A stretch of DNA of 64,000 nt from Bin95 sp965220855 (GCA_965220855.1 CBDCQY010000001.1:62001-126000); one strand, 5' to 3'. Counted from the first letter of the stretch, positions 18,801 through 27,203 are shown. Numbers and translations: made by a program. The notes: generated from the letters alone by a model not told the origin.

Positions 18801-20273
18801 ACGGCCGCCTTCATGGACGGGACCAAGCGCATCCTGGTGTTCTCCATGGCCGGCGGCACCGGCAGGAGCTACCACGCCGATCTCACCTGCGAGAACACCG
18901 AGCGCCGCGTCCATTATCTGCTGGAGCCGGGCTGGCGCGCCGATCAGGCGATCCAGGGCCTCGGCCGCACCCACCGGACGCATCAGGCCTCCGCGCCGCT
19001 GTTCCGCCCGGTCGCCACCGATGTGAAGGGCGAGCGGCGCTTCATCGCCACCATCGCTCGCCGGCTCGACAGCCTCGGCGCCATCACCCGCGGCCAGCGC
19101 GACAGTCAGACCGCCATGGGCGGCGACCGGACGCTGTTCCGCGAGAGCGACAATCTGGAGAGCCTCTACGCCAGGACCGCGCTCCGCCAGTTCTACGGCG
19201 CGCTCTGGCTCGGGCTGATCGAGGGCTGGACCGTCGAGCGCTTCCAGGACGCCACGGGCCTGAAAATCGTCCATGAGGGCAGCCTGAAGGAGGACCTGCC
19301 GCCCATGCCGCGCTTTCTCAACCGGCTGCTGGCCCTCCCCATCGCCGAGCAGAACCAGCTGTTCGACGCGCTGGAGGAGCGTATCGAGGCCAATATCGAG
19401 CAGGCGATCGAGGCCGGCAGCTACGAGGTCGGCGTCGAGACCGTGCGCGCCGACTCGCTCGCCATCGCCGGCCGCGAGACGCTCTCCGACCATCCCGGAA
19501 CCGGCGCGGCGACCGAGCTGGTCGAGGTCGTGCGCCGCGACCGCCTGGAGCCGACCGCCGCCGATACCGCGCTCACGCTTGGCGAGCGCGATCCCGGCCC
19601 CGACGGCAAGCCCCGGCTCATGGTCAATGCGCGCTCGCAGCGCGCCGCCGTCCTGCTGCCCGCGCCGTCGCGCACGTTCGACGATGGCGGCGTGCAGGAG
19701 CGGGTGCGTCTCCTGCGTCCCGCCGCGCGCGACGGCATGGCGCGGGCCGAACTCGACGCCTCCCACTGGCGCCCGGCCGACGAGCCCGCCTGGCGTGCGC
19801 TCTGGGAACGGGAGATCGGGGAGCTCCCCGCCCACCGCGAATCGCGCTTCTGGCTCGCCACCGGCCTGCTGCTGCCGGTCTGGGACCGGCTGCCGGGCGA
19901 GAACATGCGCGTGCGCCGGCTCACCTCCGACGACGGGATAGCCCTCATCGGGCGCGTCCTCGACGCCGAACAGGTGCGCGCCGTGCGCGACGCCTTCGGC
20001 CTCGGCGGCGGTCCCGCCATGACCGGTGAGGAAGCCTTCGAGGCCGTGCTCGGCCGCGGCGCTCCGCTGCCGCTCGCCAACGGTTGGCGGCTCGCGCGCC
20101 GGCGTATCGCCGGCATTGACCGGATCGAGATCGAGGGGCCGGCCGACACCGACATCGCAACGCTCAAGCGCCTCGGCTGCACCGTCGAGATCGTCGCCTG
20201 GCGCGCCCGCACATTCGCGCCCAATGCGGACGCGCTCGACCGCATCCTCGATCGCTGGCCGCTCGCCGCCTGA
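15831..20273 (+). CDS. Fused DNA methyltransferase-like / strawberry-notch helicase
   Basis: 1480 residues. The N-terminal part (~to residue 330) is a class I SAM methyltransferase: VLEPSAGTGMLAVMAA (motif I) and MNPPFSATPG (the NPPF of N6-adenine enzymes). The middle is a superfamily 2 helicase of the strawberry-notch type: Walker A GDGTGAGKGRQVA, Walker B IVFDEAHAMANA, and ATGATTLPGLAY. The C-terminal half contains helicase domain 2 (QAIQGLGRTHRTHQ). From memory such giants are core to large alphaproteobacterial plasmids/ICEs and are suspected to protect incoming DNA. ATG at 15831 with CGGAGA upstream is preferred to an in-frame Met at 15768. The last ~90 codons are duplicated at 21143-21417. 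Confidence 0.9.
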   Translation: MLYALSAADQSARLLPAVSDTGPAQSRSGADAILAAAHILLPVLEAGRALDAAALRDAMTRSFGASDAEGAWLWKDAYEAAEAAVVMFVQRYGRAMRNRAGADGPRRMLVMLEALAALEPSHTRRSEAQLRLQQFSTPLPLAYAALQAVAVKPGDVVLEPSAGTGMLAVMAACALGANAAGALHLNEIAEVRAGILAGLFPGVPVTRHNAESLADFLPGLRPTVMLMNPPFSATPGVGRIRHDADLRHLRSAFSMLPPGGRLAAITSSNCIPGDAAWKDAFASLSDEARVIFTMAIDGRAYARRGTGFDTRLTVLDRSREPGIGIDRTARAADAARLLDAILATVPPRLAIAPVPGADLFGHAPRPRTRTPKPTRKPMAPPTPAQDWGPVAELEIEAASPQPVAASTGPCEPWRPSVVRVPGAVAHPTPLVQSGAMAAVPHPAPAWRPMLPTRVVTEGLLSDAQLESVALAGEAHSRHLDAHYRIGSGWETVQRCANDGEADTAVTADGETLSAPVRFRRGWMLGDGTGAGKGRQVAAILLDHWLRGRRRALWLSQSDKLVEDARRDWTALGGRAEDVIPLAKFRQGAELPMQEGILFATYATLRSPARQGNPARIEQIVQWLAGSLDEDDRHAFDGAIVFDEAHAMANAAGAKGSRGEIAPSQQGRAGLRLQHALPDARIAYVSATGATTLPGLAYAGRLGLWAAGETPFETRPAFVSAMEAGGVAALEVVARDLKALGLYQARALSWDGVEVDILEHSLSDAQRRIYDAYADAFKVIHRNIEEALKATGIVEGETTLNRNAKSAAMSAFEGAKQRFFGHLLTGMKCPSLIRAVEADLAAGRSAVIQLVSTGEALMERRIAEIPASEWDDLTIDLTPRETVIEFLAHAFPVQLQEPFTDDDGNVLSRPVFDRDGHPVVCQEAAARRDALIEQLAALPPVPSALDRIVQHFGHEAVAEVTGRTRRVLKVTDARGERLALRSRPASANLAETAAFMDGTKRILVFSMAGGTGRSYHADLTCENTERRVHYLLEPGWRADQAIQGLGRTHRTHQASAPLFRPVATDVKGERRFIATIARRLDSLGAITRGQRDSQTAMGGDRTLFRESDNLESLYARTALRQFYGALWLGLIEGWTVERFQDATGLKIVHEGSLKEDLPPMPRFLNRLLALPIAEQNQLFDALEERIEANIEQAIEAGSYEVGVETVRADSLAIAGRETLSDHPGTGAATELVEVVRRDRLEPTAADTALTLGERDPGPDGKPRLMVNARSQRAAVLLPAPSRTFDDGGVQERVRLLRPAARDGMARAELDASHWRPADEPAWRALWEREIGELPAHRESRFWLATGLLLPVWDRLPGENMRVRRLTSDDGIALIGRVLDAEQVRAVRDAFGLGGGPAMTGEEAFEAVLGRGAPLPLANGWRLARRRIAGIDRIEIEGPADTDIATLKRLGCTVEIVAWRARTFAPNADALDRILDRWPLAA

Positions 20274-20592
20274 CCCCTGTCTGTGTCGCCGGCCCACCCT
20301 CCGCCGCCCCAACCCGAAAGGAAGCCGCCATGACCGCCCAGACCCTGCCCGACAGTCCCGACTACTGCTTCGCGCCCGCCTGGGACGCCGAGGCCGAGGT
20401 GCAGCAGATCCGCCTCGTCATCGAGGGCCTCGCCGGCCATGTGCCCACCGCCCTGGTCGCCCTCGACCTGACGGACGCGCTTACCATCTGCGACAAGCTC
20501 AACCGCCGACTCGGCCTCGACCGCGAGGCGTGGACCGCCATGGCCGCCGCCTCCATGTGCGCCGGCGACCGGCAGCCGATCAGCGTGCACTG
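19998..20592 (+). repeat. Left copy of a ~0.6-kb duplicated segment
   Basis: The 3' end of the helicase gene plus the small gene behind it is repeated at about 21143-21740 with scattered substitutions. A ~550-bp insert separates the copies. Confidence 0.88.
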
Positions 20593-20593
20593 A
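20330..20593 (+). CDS. Small conserved protein, copy 1 of 3 in the window
   Basis: 87 residues, start preceded by AAAGGAAG. Core VIEGLAGHVPTALVALDLTD then ALTICDKLNRRLGLDREAW. Near-identical to the product at 21475-21744 and clearly related to that at 47096-47365. The C-terminus (CAGDRQPISVH) differs from copy 2, so this copy diverges exactly where the insert begins. Function unknown. Two of the three copies stand directly upstream of an autotransporter gene. Confidence 0.75.
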   Translation: MTAQTLPDSPDYCFAPAWDAEAEVQQIRLVIEGLAGHVPTALVALDLTDALTICDKLNRRLGLDREAWTAMAAASMCAGDRQPISVH

Positions 20594-21142
20594 CAGGCGC
20601 GACAACCGCGGCCACCAAACCTCTTCGGCCCAGACGCACCCAACGCCGTTTTACGTCATGCGAGGTGGACCGGCACTAGTCAGTGAACGCTTGAAAACAA
20701 TCGGGGAGGCTGTTGCGGGCTGTTTGTCGGCGAGCCGCACGCATGAAGTGGATCTGAAATTAGCGATGAAAACGACCCGAGCGTGGAGGGGGAGGACTCG
20801 AACCTCCCCATACTGGTGCCCCTCTTCTCATGCCCAATAGATTCAGGCGCTAAATTGATTGGGTTCCGCTTGCTTGGAAAGAGGCGCCTGCCTAGGCCTC
20901 CACAGTTGCACCAGCTCTTCCAAGCTTCCAAAGACCTCTTCAAAGTCTCTGCAACTCTTCATCATGGCAATACCTCCTTTAAGTAGAAGGCAGGCACCTC
21001 GAATCCAAGCTACGAATCTCCCGCTCTCTCCAGCGCCCAAGCAGGCAGCGAAGACACATCTTTCGAACGAATGATAGCGCATGCGGCGGGCTCTACAAAA
21101 TGTGACATTAAGTCGCGACGCAAGAACTGCGTGAAATATTAG
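20594..21142. other. Insert between duplicated flanks
   Basis: About 550 bases of lower GC than the flanks. It contains one small minus-strand ORF (20843-20965) and, at 20784-20807, a stretch that reads on the minus strand as a tRNA-like T-arm (ggaggttcgagtcctcc) followed by ccctcca. No full tRNA can be folded around it. I see nothing else. Confidence 0.6.
20843..20965 (-). CDS. Small ORF with a perfect ribosome binding site
   Basis: 40 residues starting ATGATG with AAAGGAGG six bases upstream. The product is amphipathic (DFEEVFGSLEELVQLW) with a polar tail. It is the only coding candidate in the insert between the duplicated segments. The Shine-Dalgarno is far better than expected by chance, but no homologue is recognised. 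Confidence 0.5.
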   Translation of the reverse strand: MMKSCRDFEEVFGSLEELVQLWRPRQAPLSKQAEPNQFSA

Positions 21143-21417
21143 GCCTCGCTGGCGGCCCCGCCATGACCGGTGAGGAAGCCTTCGAGGCCGTGCTCGGCCA
21201 CGGCGCCCCGCTGCCGCTCGCCAATGGCTGGCGGCTCGCGCGCCGGCGTATCGCCGGCATTGACCGGATCGAGATCGAGGGGCCGGCCGACACCGACCTC
21301 GCCGCCCTCAAGCGCCTCGGCTGCACCGTCGAGATCGTCGGCTGGCGCGCCCGCACATTCGCGCCCAATGCGGACGCGCTCGACCGCATTCTCGACCGCT
21401 GGCCGCTCGCCGCCTGA
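21143..21417 (+). pseudogene. Truncated copy of the helicase C-terminus
   Basis: Encodes the last ~84 residues of the strawberry-notch helicase (from MTGEEAFEAVLG to WPLAA) almost identically to 20022-20273. It has no start region or catalytic domains. It precedes small gene copy 2, preserving the backbone gene order on the far side of the insert. Confidence 0.85.
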
Positions 21418-21474
21418 CCCCTGTCCGCACCGCCGACCCGCCCTCCGATGCCCCAACCCGAGAGGAACGCCGCC

Positions 21475-21744
21475 ATGACCGCCCAGATCCTGCCCGACAA
21501 CCCCGACTACTGCTTCGCGCCCGCCTGGGACGCCGAGGCCGAGGTGCAGCAGATCCGCCTCGTCATCGAGGGCCTCGCCGGCCATGTGCCGACCGCCCTG
21601 GTCGCCCTCGACCTCACCGATGCGCTTACCATCTGCGACAAGCTCAACCGCCGCCTCGGCCTTGACCGCGAGGCGTGGACCGCCATGGCCGCCGCCTCCA
21701 TGCGCGCCGGAGACGACGGGCCGGGTAGCGGCGCCTGGCACTGA
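21475..21744 (+). CDS. Small conserved protein, copy 2 of 3
   Basis: 89 residues; start at ATG 21475 behind GAGAGGAAC. Nearly identical to copy 1 through residue ~78, with a different tail ending GSGAWH that resembles the copy 3 tail (SDSAPWC). This is probably the original full-length form; copy 1 has a replaced tail. It lies directly upstream of the phase-variable autotransporter copy A. Confidence 0.75.
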   Translation: MTAQILPDNPDYCFAPAWDAEAEVQQIRLVIEGLAGHVPTALVALDLTDALTICDKLNRRLGLDREAWTAMAAASMRAGDDGPGSGAWH

Positions 21745-21780
21745 GGGCGCCTGTTTGGAGCCGGGCGACGGCGTTACCGA

Positions 21781-21860
21781 CCGGCCCGGTTCGGGGCCTC
21801 CAACGACCTTGCAACTGCGTCGCGCAGCGCCTTGTATCCGGTTCCGCCCGTTGCTACGGT
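21781..21860 (+). promoter_or_regulatory. Conserved upstream region of autotransporter A
   Basis: 80 bases matching 47402-47481 upstream of autotransporter B with about three differences, although the genes themselves have diverged. A possible promoter is TTGCAA (21809-21814), 18 bases, TGTATC (21833-21838). Conservation rather than motif quality is the main evidence. Confidence 0.5.
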
Positions 21861-21901
21861 CCGGTCGCAGAAGCGATTTCGACCAAGGGGGGTCTTCCGC
21901 C

Positions 21902-24389
21902 ATGACCATGACAGCCTCTCGCCCGACCTGCCGCACCGTCGGCCTCGCCGTGGCCGGCGTCTCCGCCTTCGCCTCCCTGCGGGCGGCCGCCGGGCGGTTG
22001 GCTGCGACGCTGCCGGTCCGGCGTTCACTATTTACCCCCCCCCCCAGAAACTTCTGAGGGCCTGAGCGGTCGGAACGGTTACTCGCCCGCCCGCCGGAGA
22101 ACCGGAAGAGGGTTCTCGTGGCTCTTCGCCGGAACCGCTCCGGCGCTGCTGCTCGGTGCGGCTTTTCTGACTGGAGGTGCACTGACCGCTGGATTTGCAA
22201 ATGATGCCGCGGCCGATGAGGCGTATTTTTACTTCAGTGACGACGGCTCCAACAGCAGGATCGAAGCATCGGGCAGTGTGGATTTGGGGGAAATTGACGA
22301 AACTGGAAGTACAGGGTCGTCAAACATACAAATTTTGATAGCTCCGAGTTCCGGTATAATCCAAATAGATAAACTGTCGGACACCTTTAGCCGACGTGCA
22401 TTTGATGATATTTCTTTTGCTGAAGATGTTGCTTACGGTGGAAACACGTTAACTAACAATCCTGCAAATTACAAATCAAATTTCTATTTTGCGATCAACA
22501 GTAAGAATATTGATTTAATTGGTACCTCGAAGGCTGGGAGTGTTATCACTTTCGACCGTGGAGTCGCTCGTTGGGACGGAACTTTGCAGGGTACCTTGCG
22601 CGATAATGATTTCCAATTCACGGTAACTTTTGGCACAAACAAGGTCACTTTCTCGACCACGCCGCCGCCGCCCCCTTCCAAGTCAGCCGGTCTAACTGCA
22701 GCCGCGGGAGATGAACAAGTCACGCTGAAATGGAACGATCAGTCTGGCGACGCAACTATCAAGAATTGGCAATATCGGCAGAAGGTAAACACCTCCAATG
22801 CATGGGGTGCGTGGACCGATATGCTGAACAGCGACAAGACCACCACGACGTACACTGTCACCACCGGGCTCACGAACTACACGACATATGCATTCCAGGT
22901 TCGAGCGCAGGGTATCGGCGGCGACGGTGCGGAATCGAACATCGCGACGGCAACGCCGGAGCCCGGGCCGTCGGTGGAGGAAGAAAAGCGGGTTCTGAAG
23001 CACACGCTGGCGGCGGTGGCGCAGGCCACGCTGGCCGGCGCGGCGGACACCATCGGGCAGCGCTTCGATGCGGCGCCGGGGTCGCGGTCCTTGACGCTGG
23101 CCGGCCGGCAGGTGGGCGGCATCTATAGACTGCCGGAGACGGCGGCTGTAGCGGCCGATCCTGGAATTGCCGGTGGCGGCGCACGCGACAGGATGGGGCG
23201 CGGCTTCGGCGATTCGTCATATGGGGGCGACGGCGACGCCCTGCTTCGGGGCAGCGCGTTCACCTTATCGCTTGCAGGCAAGGATGCGGGCGCGGTCGGC
23301 CCGGACTGGACCGTCTGGGGCCGGGGCGACTGGCGCGCCTTCGAGGGCCGCAAGAGCGGCGATAGTTGGGACGGCAAGCAATGGACCGGCTGGCTGGGCG
23401 TGGACGGCCGGGTGAACGAGCGGCTGATGGCCGGTGTGGCGCTGTCTCAAGGCGAGAGCGAGACCGACTATCGGCTGGACGAGTTCGAAGGCCGTCTCGA
23501 GACGTCGCTGACGGCGCTCTGGCCCTATCTCCAGATGAAGACGGCGGACGGCGGCACCGTGCGTGTGGTGCTGGGTGCGGGCACGGGCGAAGCGGAACAC
23601 CGGAAGTTCGACGGCGAAGTGGAGAAGGCGGACCTGTCGCTGTTGGCGGGTTCGGTGAGCGGTCGCATGCCCGTGGCGCGCCGGTCGGATTTCACGCTGT
23701 CGGCAATCGGCGGCGCCAGCCTCGCGCAGATCGAGACGGACGGTTCGTCTTCTACCTCGATCGGCGGTCTGACGGCGACAAGCTGGCGCCTCAGCGCCGG
23801 CTTGGAAGCCGAACATGACGGCTTCGCGCTTTCCTCCGGTTCGGAGTGGCAGGTCCGGCCGCGCGGCGCGCTGGCGCTGCGCCAGGACGGCGGCGACGGC
23901 GTGACGGGAACCGGCATGGAAGTCTCCGCCGGGATGCGGCTGTCTGCGCCCGGTTCGCGCTTCGGCCTCGATGCGTCCGGCCACTGGCTGGCGCTGCACT
24001 CCGAAGACGGCGCGCAGGAATGGGGCGCCAGCCTGGAAGCGCGGCTGAACCCGGCCGCCGACGGACGCGGCCTGTCGCTGGCGCTCGGCCCGGCATGGGG
24101 ACCGCAGCAGAACGGCGCGCTGACGCGCGAGCGCCTCTTCGACGACGAGCAGGGCGCCACGCCGCAGCACCTGTCGCTGACCGCCCGCGCCGGCTACGGC
24201 TTCGCTGCTGCGGGCGGTCTGCTGACGCCGTTTGCCGACATGGCCCTCAGCGGCGAGTCTCGCACGCAGCGCTACCGCACGGGCGTCGGCTTCGCCCGGG
24301 GTGGCATCGACGCCGCGCTCACCGCCGGCCACCGCGCCGGCGGAGAGCCCGACACCCGCATCGGCATGGACCTGCGGCTGAACTTCTGA
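21902..24389 (+). CDS. Autotransporter adhesin copy A, phase-variable, out of frame in this sequence
   Basis: Starts at ATG 21902 and runs in frame to a poly-C tract (22035-22045, 11 C), after which it meets TGA within four codons. With one C fewer (or two more) the frame joins the long ORF that continues to 24389 without a stop. Downstream of the tract come a signal-peptide-like segment (APALLLGAAFLTGGALTAG), a ~120-residue passenger, one fibronectin type III domain (SAGLTAAAGDEQVTLKW), then an autotransporter beta-barrel ending in MDLRLNF with the expected terminal Phe. Expected at the outer membrane. No in-frame ATG with a good ribosome site follows the tract, so this copy is probably OFF. 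Confidence 0.8.
22035..22045 (+). repeat. Poly-C tract (11 C) controlling autotransporter A
   Basis: Homopolymer of 11 C within the 5' coding region. The upstream ATG frame and the downstream autotransporter frame differ by one base. Tracts of this length slip readily during replication. Confidence 0.85.
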
Positions 24390-24392
24390 CGG

Positions 24393-24423
24393 GCCGTCGG
24401 GCCGGCCTCGCCGGCCCGACGGC
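24393..24423 (+). terminator. Terminator-like hairpin after autotransporter A
   Basis: Perfect 13-bp stem gccgtcgggccgg / ccggcccgacggc, loop cctcg, four bases after the stop codon. The T tail is weak. Confidence 0.65.
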
Positions 24424-24440
24424 TCCCGTTCTCCCGGCGG

Positions 24441-24494
24441 GCCTGCTGCGCAGCCGGCCCGCCGGCGGCTGTGCCCGCCCACGGCGCACGAACC
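24441..24494. repeat. Dispersed ~55-bp repeat, copy 1
   Basis: Starts gcctgctgcgcagccggccc and ends gcgcacgaacc. Related copies are at 25485-25542 and 51702-51759. Copies 1 and 3 follow an autotransporter stop codon. GC-rich with internal dyad symmetry (gccggc); function unknown. Confidence 0.7.
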
Positions 24495-24509
24495 GCATGC
24501 ACGACGCTC

Positions 24510-25202
24510 CTACCCGGTCGCCAGCGCGACAATGCACTCCGGATCGTCGTTGCGAGGATCGTTCACGCGTGTCGTGACCCGGTGCATCGCGAGCCAGTCC
24601 TCGGGCGCCGGACCGGGCCGCACGTCCTCGCCTGCGAGCCAGGGCGCGAACATGTCCGGGCGCAGAATCACCGGCATCCGATGGTGCAGCGCCCGCAGGG
24701 TCGCGTTCGCCGCGCAGGTGAGGATGGTGAAAGTCTCGACCGTATCGCCCGGCTGGCGCTCCGCCAGCGAGCCCCGAAGCGCCGTGTCCCCGGGCACACG
24801 CCAGCGCTCCCATAGTCCGGCAAACGCCATCGGCGCACCGTCGCGCGGTGCGATGAGCCAGGGCTGGCGCACGGAACCCTCGCGCCGCCACTCGTAGAAC
24901 CCGTCGGCCGGCACCAGGCAGCGGCGCTTCGACCACGCTGCCCGAAACGCAGGCTTGACGGAGGCGGTCTCAACCCGGGCGTTGATGAGCTTGTGACCGA
25001 TACCGGGGTCCTTTGCCCAGTCCGGTATGAGACCCCATCGCATCATGGTGAGGCGGTGCGCGCCCGCCTCGCTCCGCACCACCGCCGCGCTCTGGCTCGG
25101 CGCGAGGTTGTAGCGCGGTCGCAGGTTCGCCGCCGGCCCGACCAGGCTCAGGGCCTCATGCACCTCGCGCCAGGAAAAGCGCTGCGTAAACCTCCCGCAC
25201 AT
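24510..25202 (-). CDS. SOS response-associated peptidase (SRAP/YedK/HMCES family)
   Basis: 230 residues. SRAP proteins bind abasic sites in single-stranded DNA through the N-terminal Cys after Met removal. That Cys2 is present in MCGRFTQRFS. Other family hallmarks: YNLAPSQ, MRWGLIPDWA, NARVET, CLVPADGFYEW (active-site Glu) and HHRMPVIL (active-site His). Length is normal and all key residues are present, so it is likely functional in shielding abasic sites during replication or transfer. It reads toward the autotransporter, opposite to the rest of the module; module B lacks it, so it was gained here or lost there. Confidence 0.95.
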   Translation of the reverse strand: MCGRFTQRFSWREVHEALSLVGPAANLRPRYNLAPSQSAAVVRSEAGAHRLTMMRWGLIPDWAKDPGIGHKLINARVETASVKPAFRAAWSKRRCLVPADGFYEWRREGSVRQPWLIAPRDGAPMAFAGLWERWRVPGDTALRGSLAERQPGDTVETFTILTCAANATLRALHHRMPVILRPDMFAPWLAGEDVRPGPAPEDWLAMHRVTTRVNDPRNDDPECIVALATG

Positions 25203-25270
25203 GGTCGAAGCGTATCCCCGGCAACGGGAACGGCGCCAGTCCCGACCACCAACCCCCAGGAGACGTCAGC

Positions 25271-25345
25271 ATGGCCACCTGCACCGAGACCATCATCCAG
25301 TCCATCGCAGAAGACCTGCAGGACGCGCAGGAGCGATGCGCATGA
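25271..25345 (+). CDS. Very small ORF upstream of the SLOG-like gene
   Basis: 24 codons, ATG at 25271 with AGGAGA eight bases before it. The product is acidic and helical (ETIIQSIAEDLQDAQERC). It is divergent from the SRAP gene. The only support is the ribosome binding site and lack of overlap. Confidence 0.35.
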   Translation: MATCTETIIQSIAEDLQDAQERCA

Positions 25346-25766
25346 CGCGGCGTGATCGCCGCCAGCGCCGATCCGCAGGGCGAAACGGAGGCCGGCGCGA
25401 TGATCGATCACGAAGCGGACGACTGATCGCCACTGCCGAGCCGTCCGGGCCGGCGCCGCCGGGGCCCGAGGCGCTCCACCTCCCGCCTGCTTGCTGCGCA
25501 GCCGGCCCACCGCCGGCGGTGCTCGCCTACGCCGCACCAACCGCCGCCCTCTACGACCACGCGCTGCCAGACCTCATCGACATCCCAGTCGACGCCACGA
25601 TGCGCGCCGCCGCGAGCGGCCTGCGCGAGCGCCTCGACGGCTCCGTCGTCGGCGACGGGGCGCGCCGCGTGCCTGGGTCGGGTCTCTCCGGGCGCACTCG
25701 TCATCCCGGTGTCGGAGGACAGCAGGGAGGAGGGTGACAGCTGCGACCCGAGGGAGGAGACGCGAC
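25346..25766. other. Gene-poor stretch with the second dispersed repeat
   Basis: About 420 bases. Holds a copy of the dispersed repeat (25485-25542) and a downstream part (about 25550-25690) that resembles, with deletions, the stretch at 51825-52030 in module B. An open frame crosses it but has no ribosome site and low-complexity Ala/Arg/Pro composition, so I read it as decayed sequence. Confidence 0.5.
25485..25542. repeat. Dispersed ~55-bp repeat, copy 2
   Basis: Same unit as 24441-24494 and 51702-51759, starting gcctgcttgctgcgcagccg and ending ccgcaccaacc. Confidence 0.7.
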
Positions 25767-26294
25767 ATGACCACTCTCACCTATGCCGGCATCGGCGCCC
25801 GCGCGACACCCGGGACTGTGCTCGCCGACATGACGACGATGGCGGCCTGGCTCGCGCGGACGGGATGGCATCTGGCGAGCGGCGGCGCCGACGGGGCCGA
25901 TACCGCATTCGCCGCGGGCGCCCCGGCCGACCGGCGGACGCTGTATCTCCCGTGGCGCGGCTACAACGGGCGCGGGGGGCCGGACTGCCGGGTGCTGTCT
26001 TCGTCCGAGCTCACCGCCTGCATGGAGATCGCCGCGCGTCTGCACCCCGCCTGGGACCGGTGCTCGCCCGCCGTGCGCAAGCTCCATGCGAGGAACGCGG
26101 CGGTGCTGCTCGGCGTGCGTCTCGACCGCCCCGTCGATGCGGTGATCTGCTGGACGCCGGGCGGGGCGGTCATCGGCGGCACCGGCATGGCGCTCCGCAT
26201 CGCCGCCGAGCACGGGATCGCCGCCATGAACCTCGCCGTCCTGTCCCCGCGCACGGTCTGCGAGCGCCTGCGGGCCATCCGGCAGGCGCGCTGA
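25767..26294 (+). CDS. SLOG/DprA-like nucleotide-binding protein
   Basis: 175 residues; ATG 25767 behind GGAGGAGA. It begins LTYAGIGARATP and contains LASGGADGADTAFAAGA, the glycine-rich loop shared by SLOG, TIGR00725 and DUF2493-like folds that bind nucleotides. The later segment VDAVICWTPGG then VIGGTGMALRIA fits the second half of a Rossmann-like fold. From memory similar proteins occur in phages and plasmids without assigned function. Module B has no counterpart. It may sense or process a nucleotide signal or DNA; this is inference from the fold. Confidence 0.75.
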   Translation: MTTLTYAGIGARATPGTVLADMTTMAAWLARTGWHLASGGADGADTAFAAGAPADRRTLYLPWRGYNGRGGPDCRVLSSSELTACMEIAARLHPAWDRCSPAVRKLHARNAAVLLGVRLDRPVDAVICWTPGGAVIGGTGMALRIAAEHGIAAMNLAVLSPRTVCERLRAIRQAR

Positions 26295-26414
26295 CCTCCG
26301 TCGCTGCCGCAGGAGCCGGAGGATTGCGGAGAGCCGGGCGAACGCCCGGCGGGTGAAGAGGGAGACCGTCTCCCCGCTGCCGGGCACAGCTACCGGCACG
26401 AAGGAGACTTCCCC

Positions 26415-26609
26415 ATGTTCGCATCCGACCTCGACACCGCTGCAAGCGGCGACGACCTGCTCGCCGAACTCGGCCTCGACCGCCGCGCCGTCCACGACGC
26501 CATCGAGGACGACCGCGCCAGGCGCTGCCCCGACCGCGAGGCCGTGTTTCCCCCGCGAAGCATCGCGGACCTCGACCCCCGTCCGTCGTTCTGCGGCACG
26601 GCGGAGTGA
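26415..26609 (+). CDS. Small conserved protein upstream of ssb (module A)
   Basis: 64 residues with AAGGAGA upstream. Core LLAELGLDRRAVHDAIEDDR then ARRCPDRE. The product at 52189-52344, also directly upstream of an ssb gene, has the same core (LEALGLDAHAVRETLADDLA), so the gene is conserved with ssb in both modules. Acidic and helical; function unknown. Confidence 0.7.
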   Translation: MFASDLDTAASGDDLLAELGLDRRAVHDAIEDDRARRCPDREAVFPPRSIADLDPRPSFCGTAE

Positions 26610-26715
26610 GAGGAGGGCTTGAGGAGGATGAACCGGAAGGGGTCGGAGCGAGTGAGCTTCGGTCTCTCCCGGTTCGAACCCATCGTCATCAACCGGACCA
26701 TCGGAGAGTATCGTC

Positions 26716-27180
26716 ATGGCATTCGGACTGAACCGCGTGGAACTCATCGGCCGTCTCGGCGCCGATGTCACCGTCAATCACCTGACCAGCGGCGGGCGCG
26801 TCGCCAACCTTAGCGTCGCGACGGACGAGTCCTACCTCAACAAGCAGACCGGCGAGCGGGTCGACAAGACCGAGTGGCACCGCATCGTCACCTTCCAGGA
26901 CGGGCTGATCTCGATGTTCGAGAAGCACGCCCGCAAGGGCCGCCTGGTCTATATCGACGGCAAGCTGCAGACGCGCCGCTGGTCGAAGCCGGGCGAGGAC
27001 GGCGACCGCTTCTCGACCGAGATCCTGCTGGTGCCCGGCGGGCGCGTGCAGTTCCTCGACAAGGCGAACGGCAATGGGGCCGCGACAGCGGACACGCAGG
27101 AGCCCGCGAACGGAGCGTCCATGCCGGCCGACGGCGCCCCGGCGCAGACCGCCGCCATGGACGACGAGATCCCGTTCTAG
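26716..27180 (+). CDS. ssb: Single-stranded DNA-binding protein (module A)
   Basis: 154 residues. OB-fold begins NRVELIGRLGADVTVNHLTS, with GRVANLSVATDESY and TEWHRIVTF typical of bacterial SSB. The C-terminal linker ends in the acidic tip DDEIPF used to recruit repair and replication partners. Mobile elements carry their own SSB to coat transferred strands and dampen the SOS response. A paralogue lies at 52441-52875. Followed by a strong terminator. Confidence 0.96.
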   Translation: MAFGLNRVELIGRLGADVTVNHLTSGGRVANLSVATDESYLNKQTGERVDKTEWHRIVTFQDGLISMFEKHARKGRLVYIDGKLQTRRWSKPGEDGDRFSTEILLVPGGRVQFLDKANGNGAATADTQEPANGASMPADGAPAQTAAMDDEIPF

Positions 27181-27203
27181 GCGGCCTACCTCCTCCCTCC
27201 CTC

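Noticed and set aside
17025..20312. 1095-residue minus-strand ORF
   Set aside because: Antisense to the methyltransferase/helicase gene, which carries unmistakable motifs on the plus strand.
20784..20903. tRNA or tmRNA gene on the minus strand
   Set aside because: A good T-arm and a ccctcca 3' strand are present, but no matching 5' acceptor, D-arm or anticodon arm at usable distance and no CCA; at most a tRNA-derived remnant.
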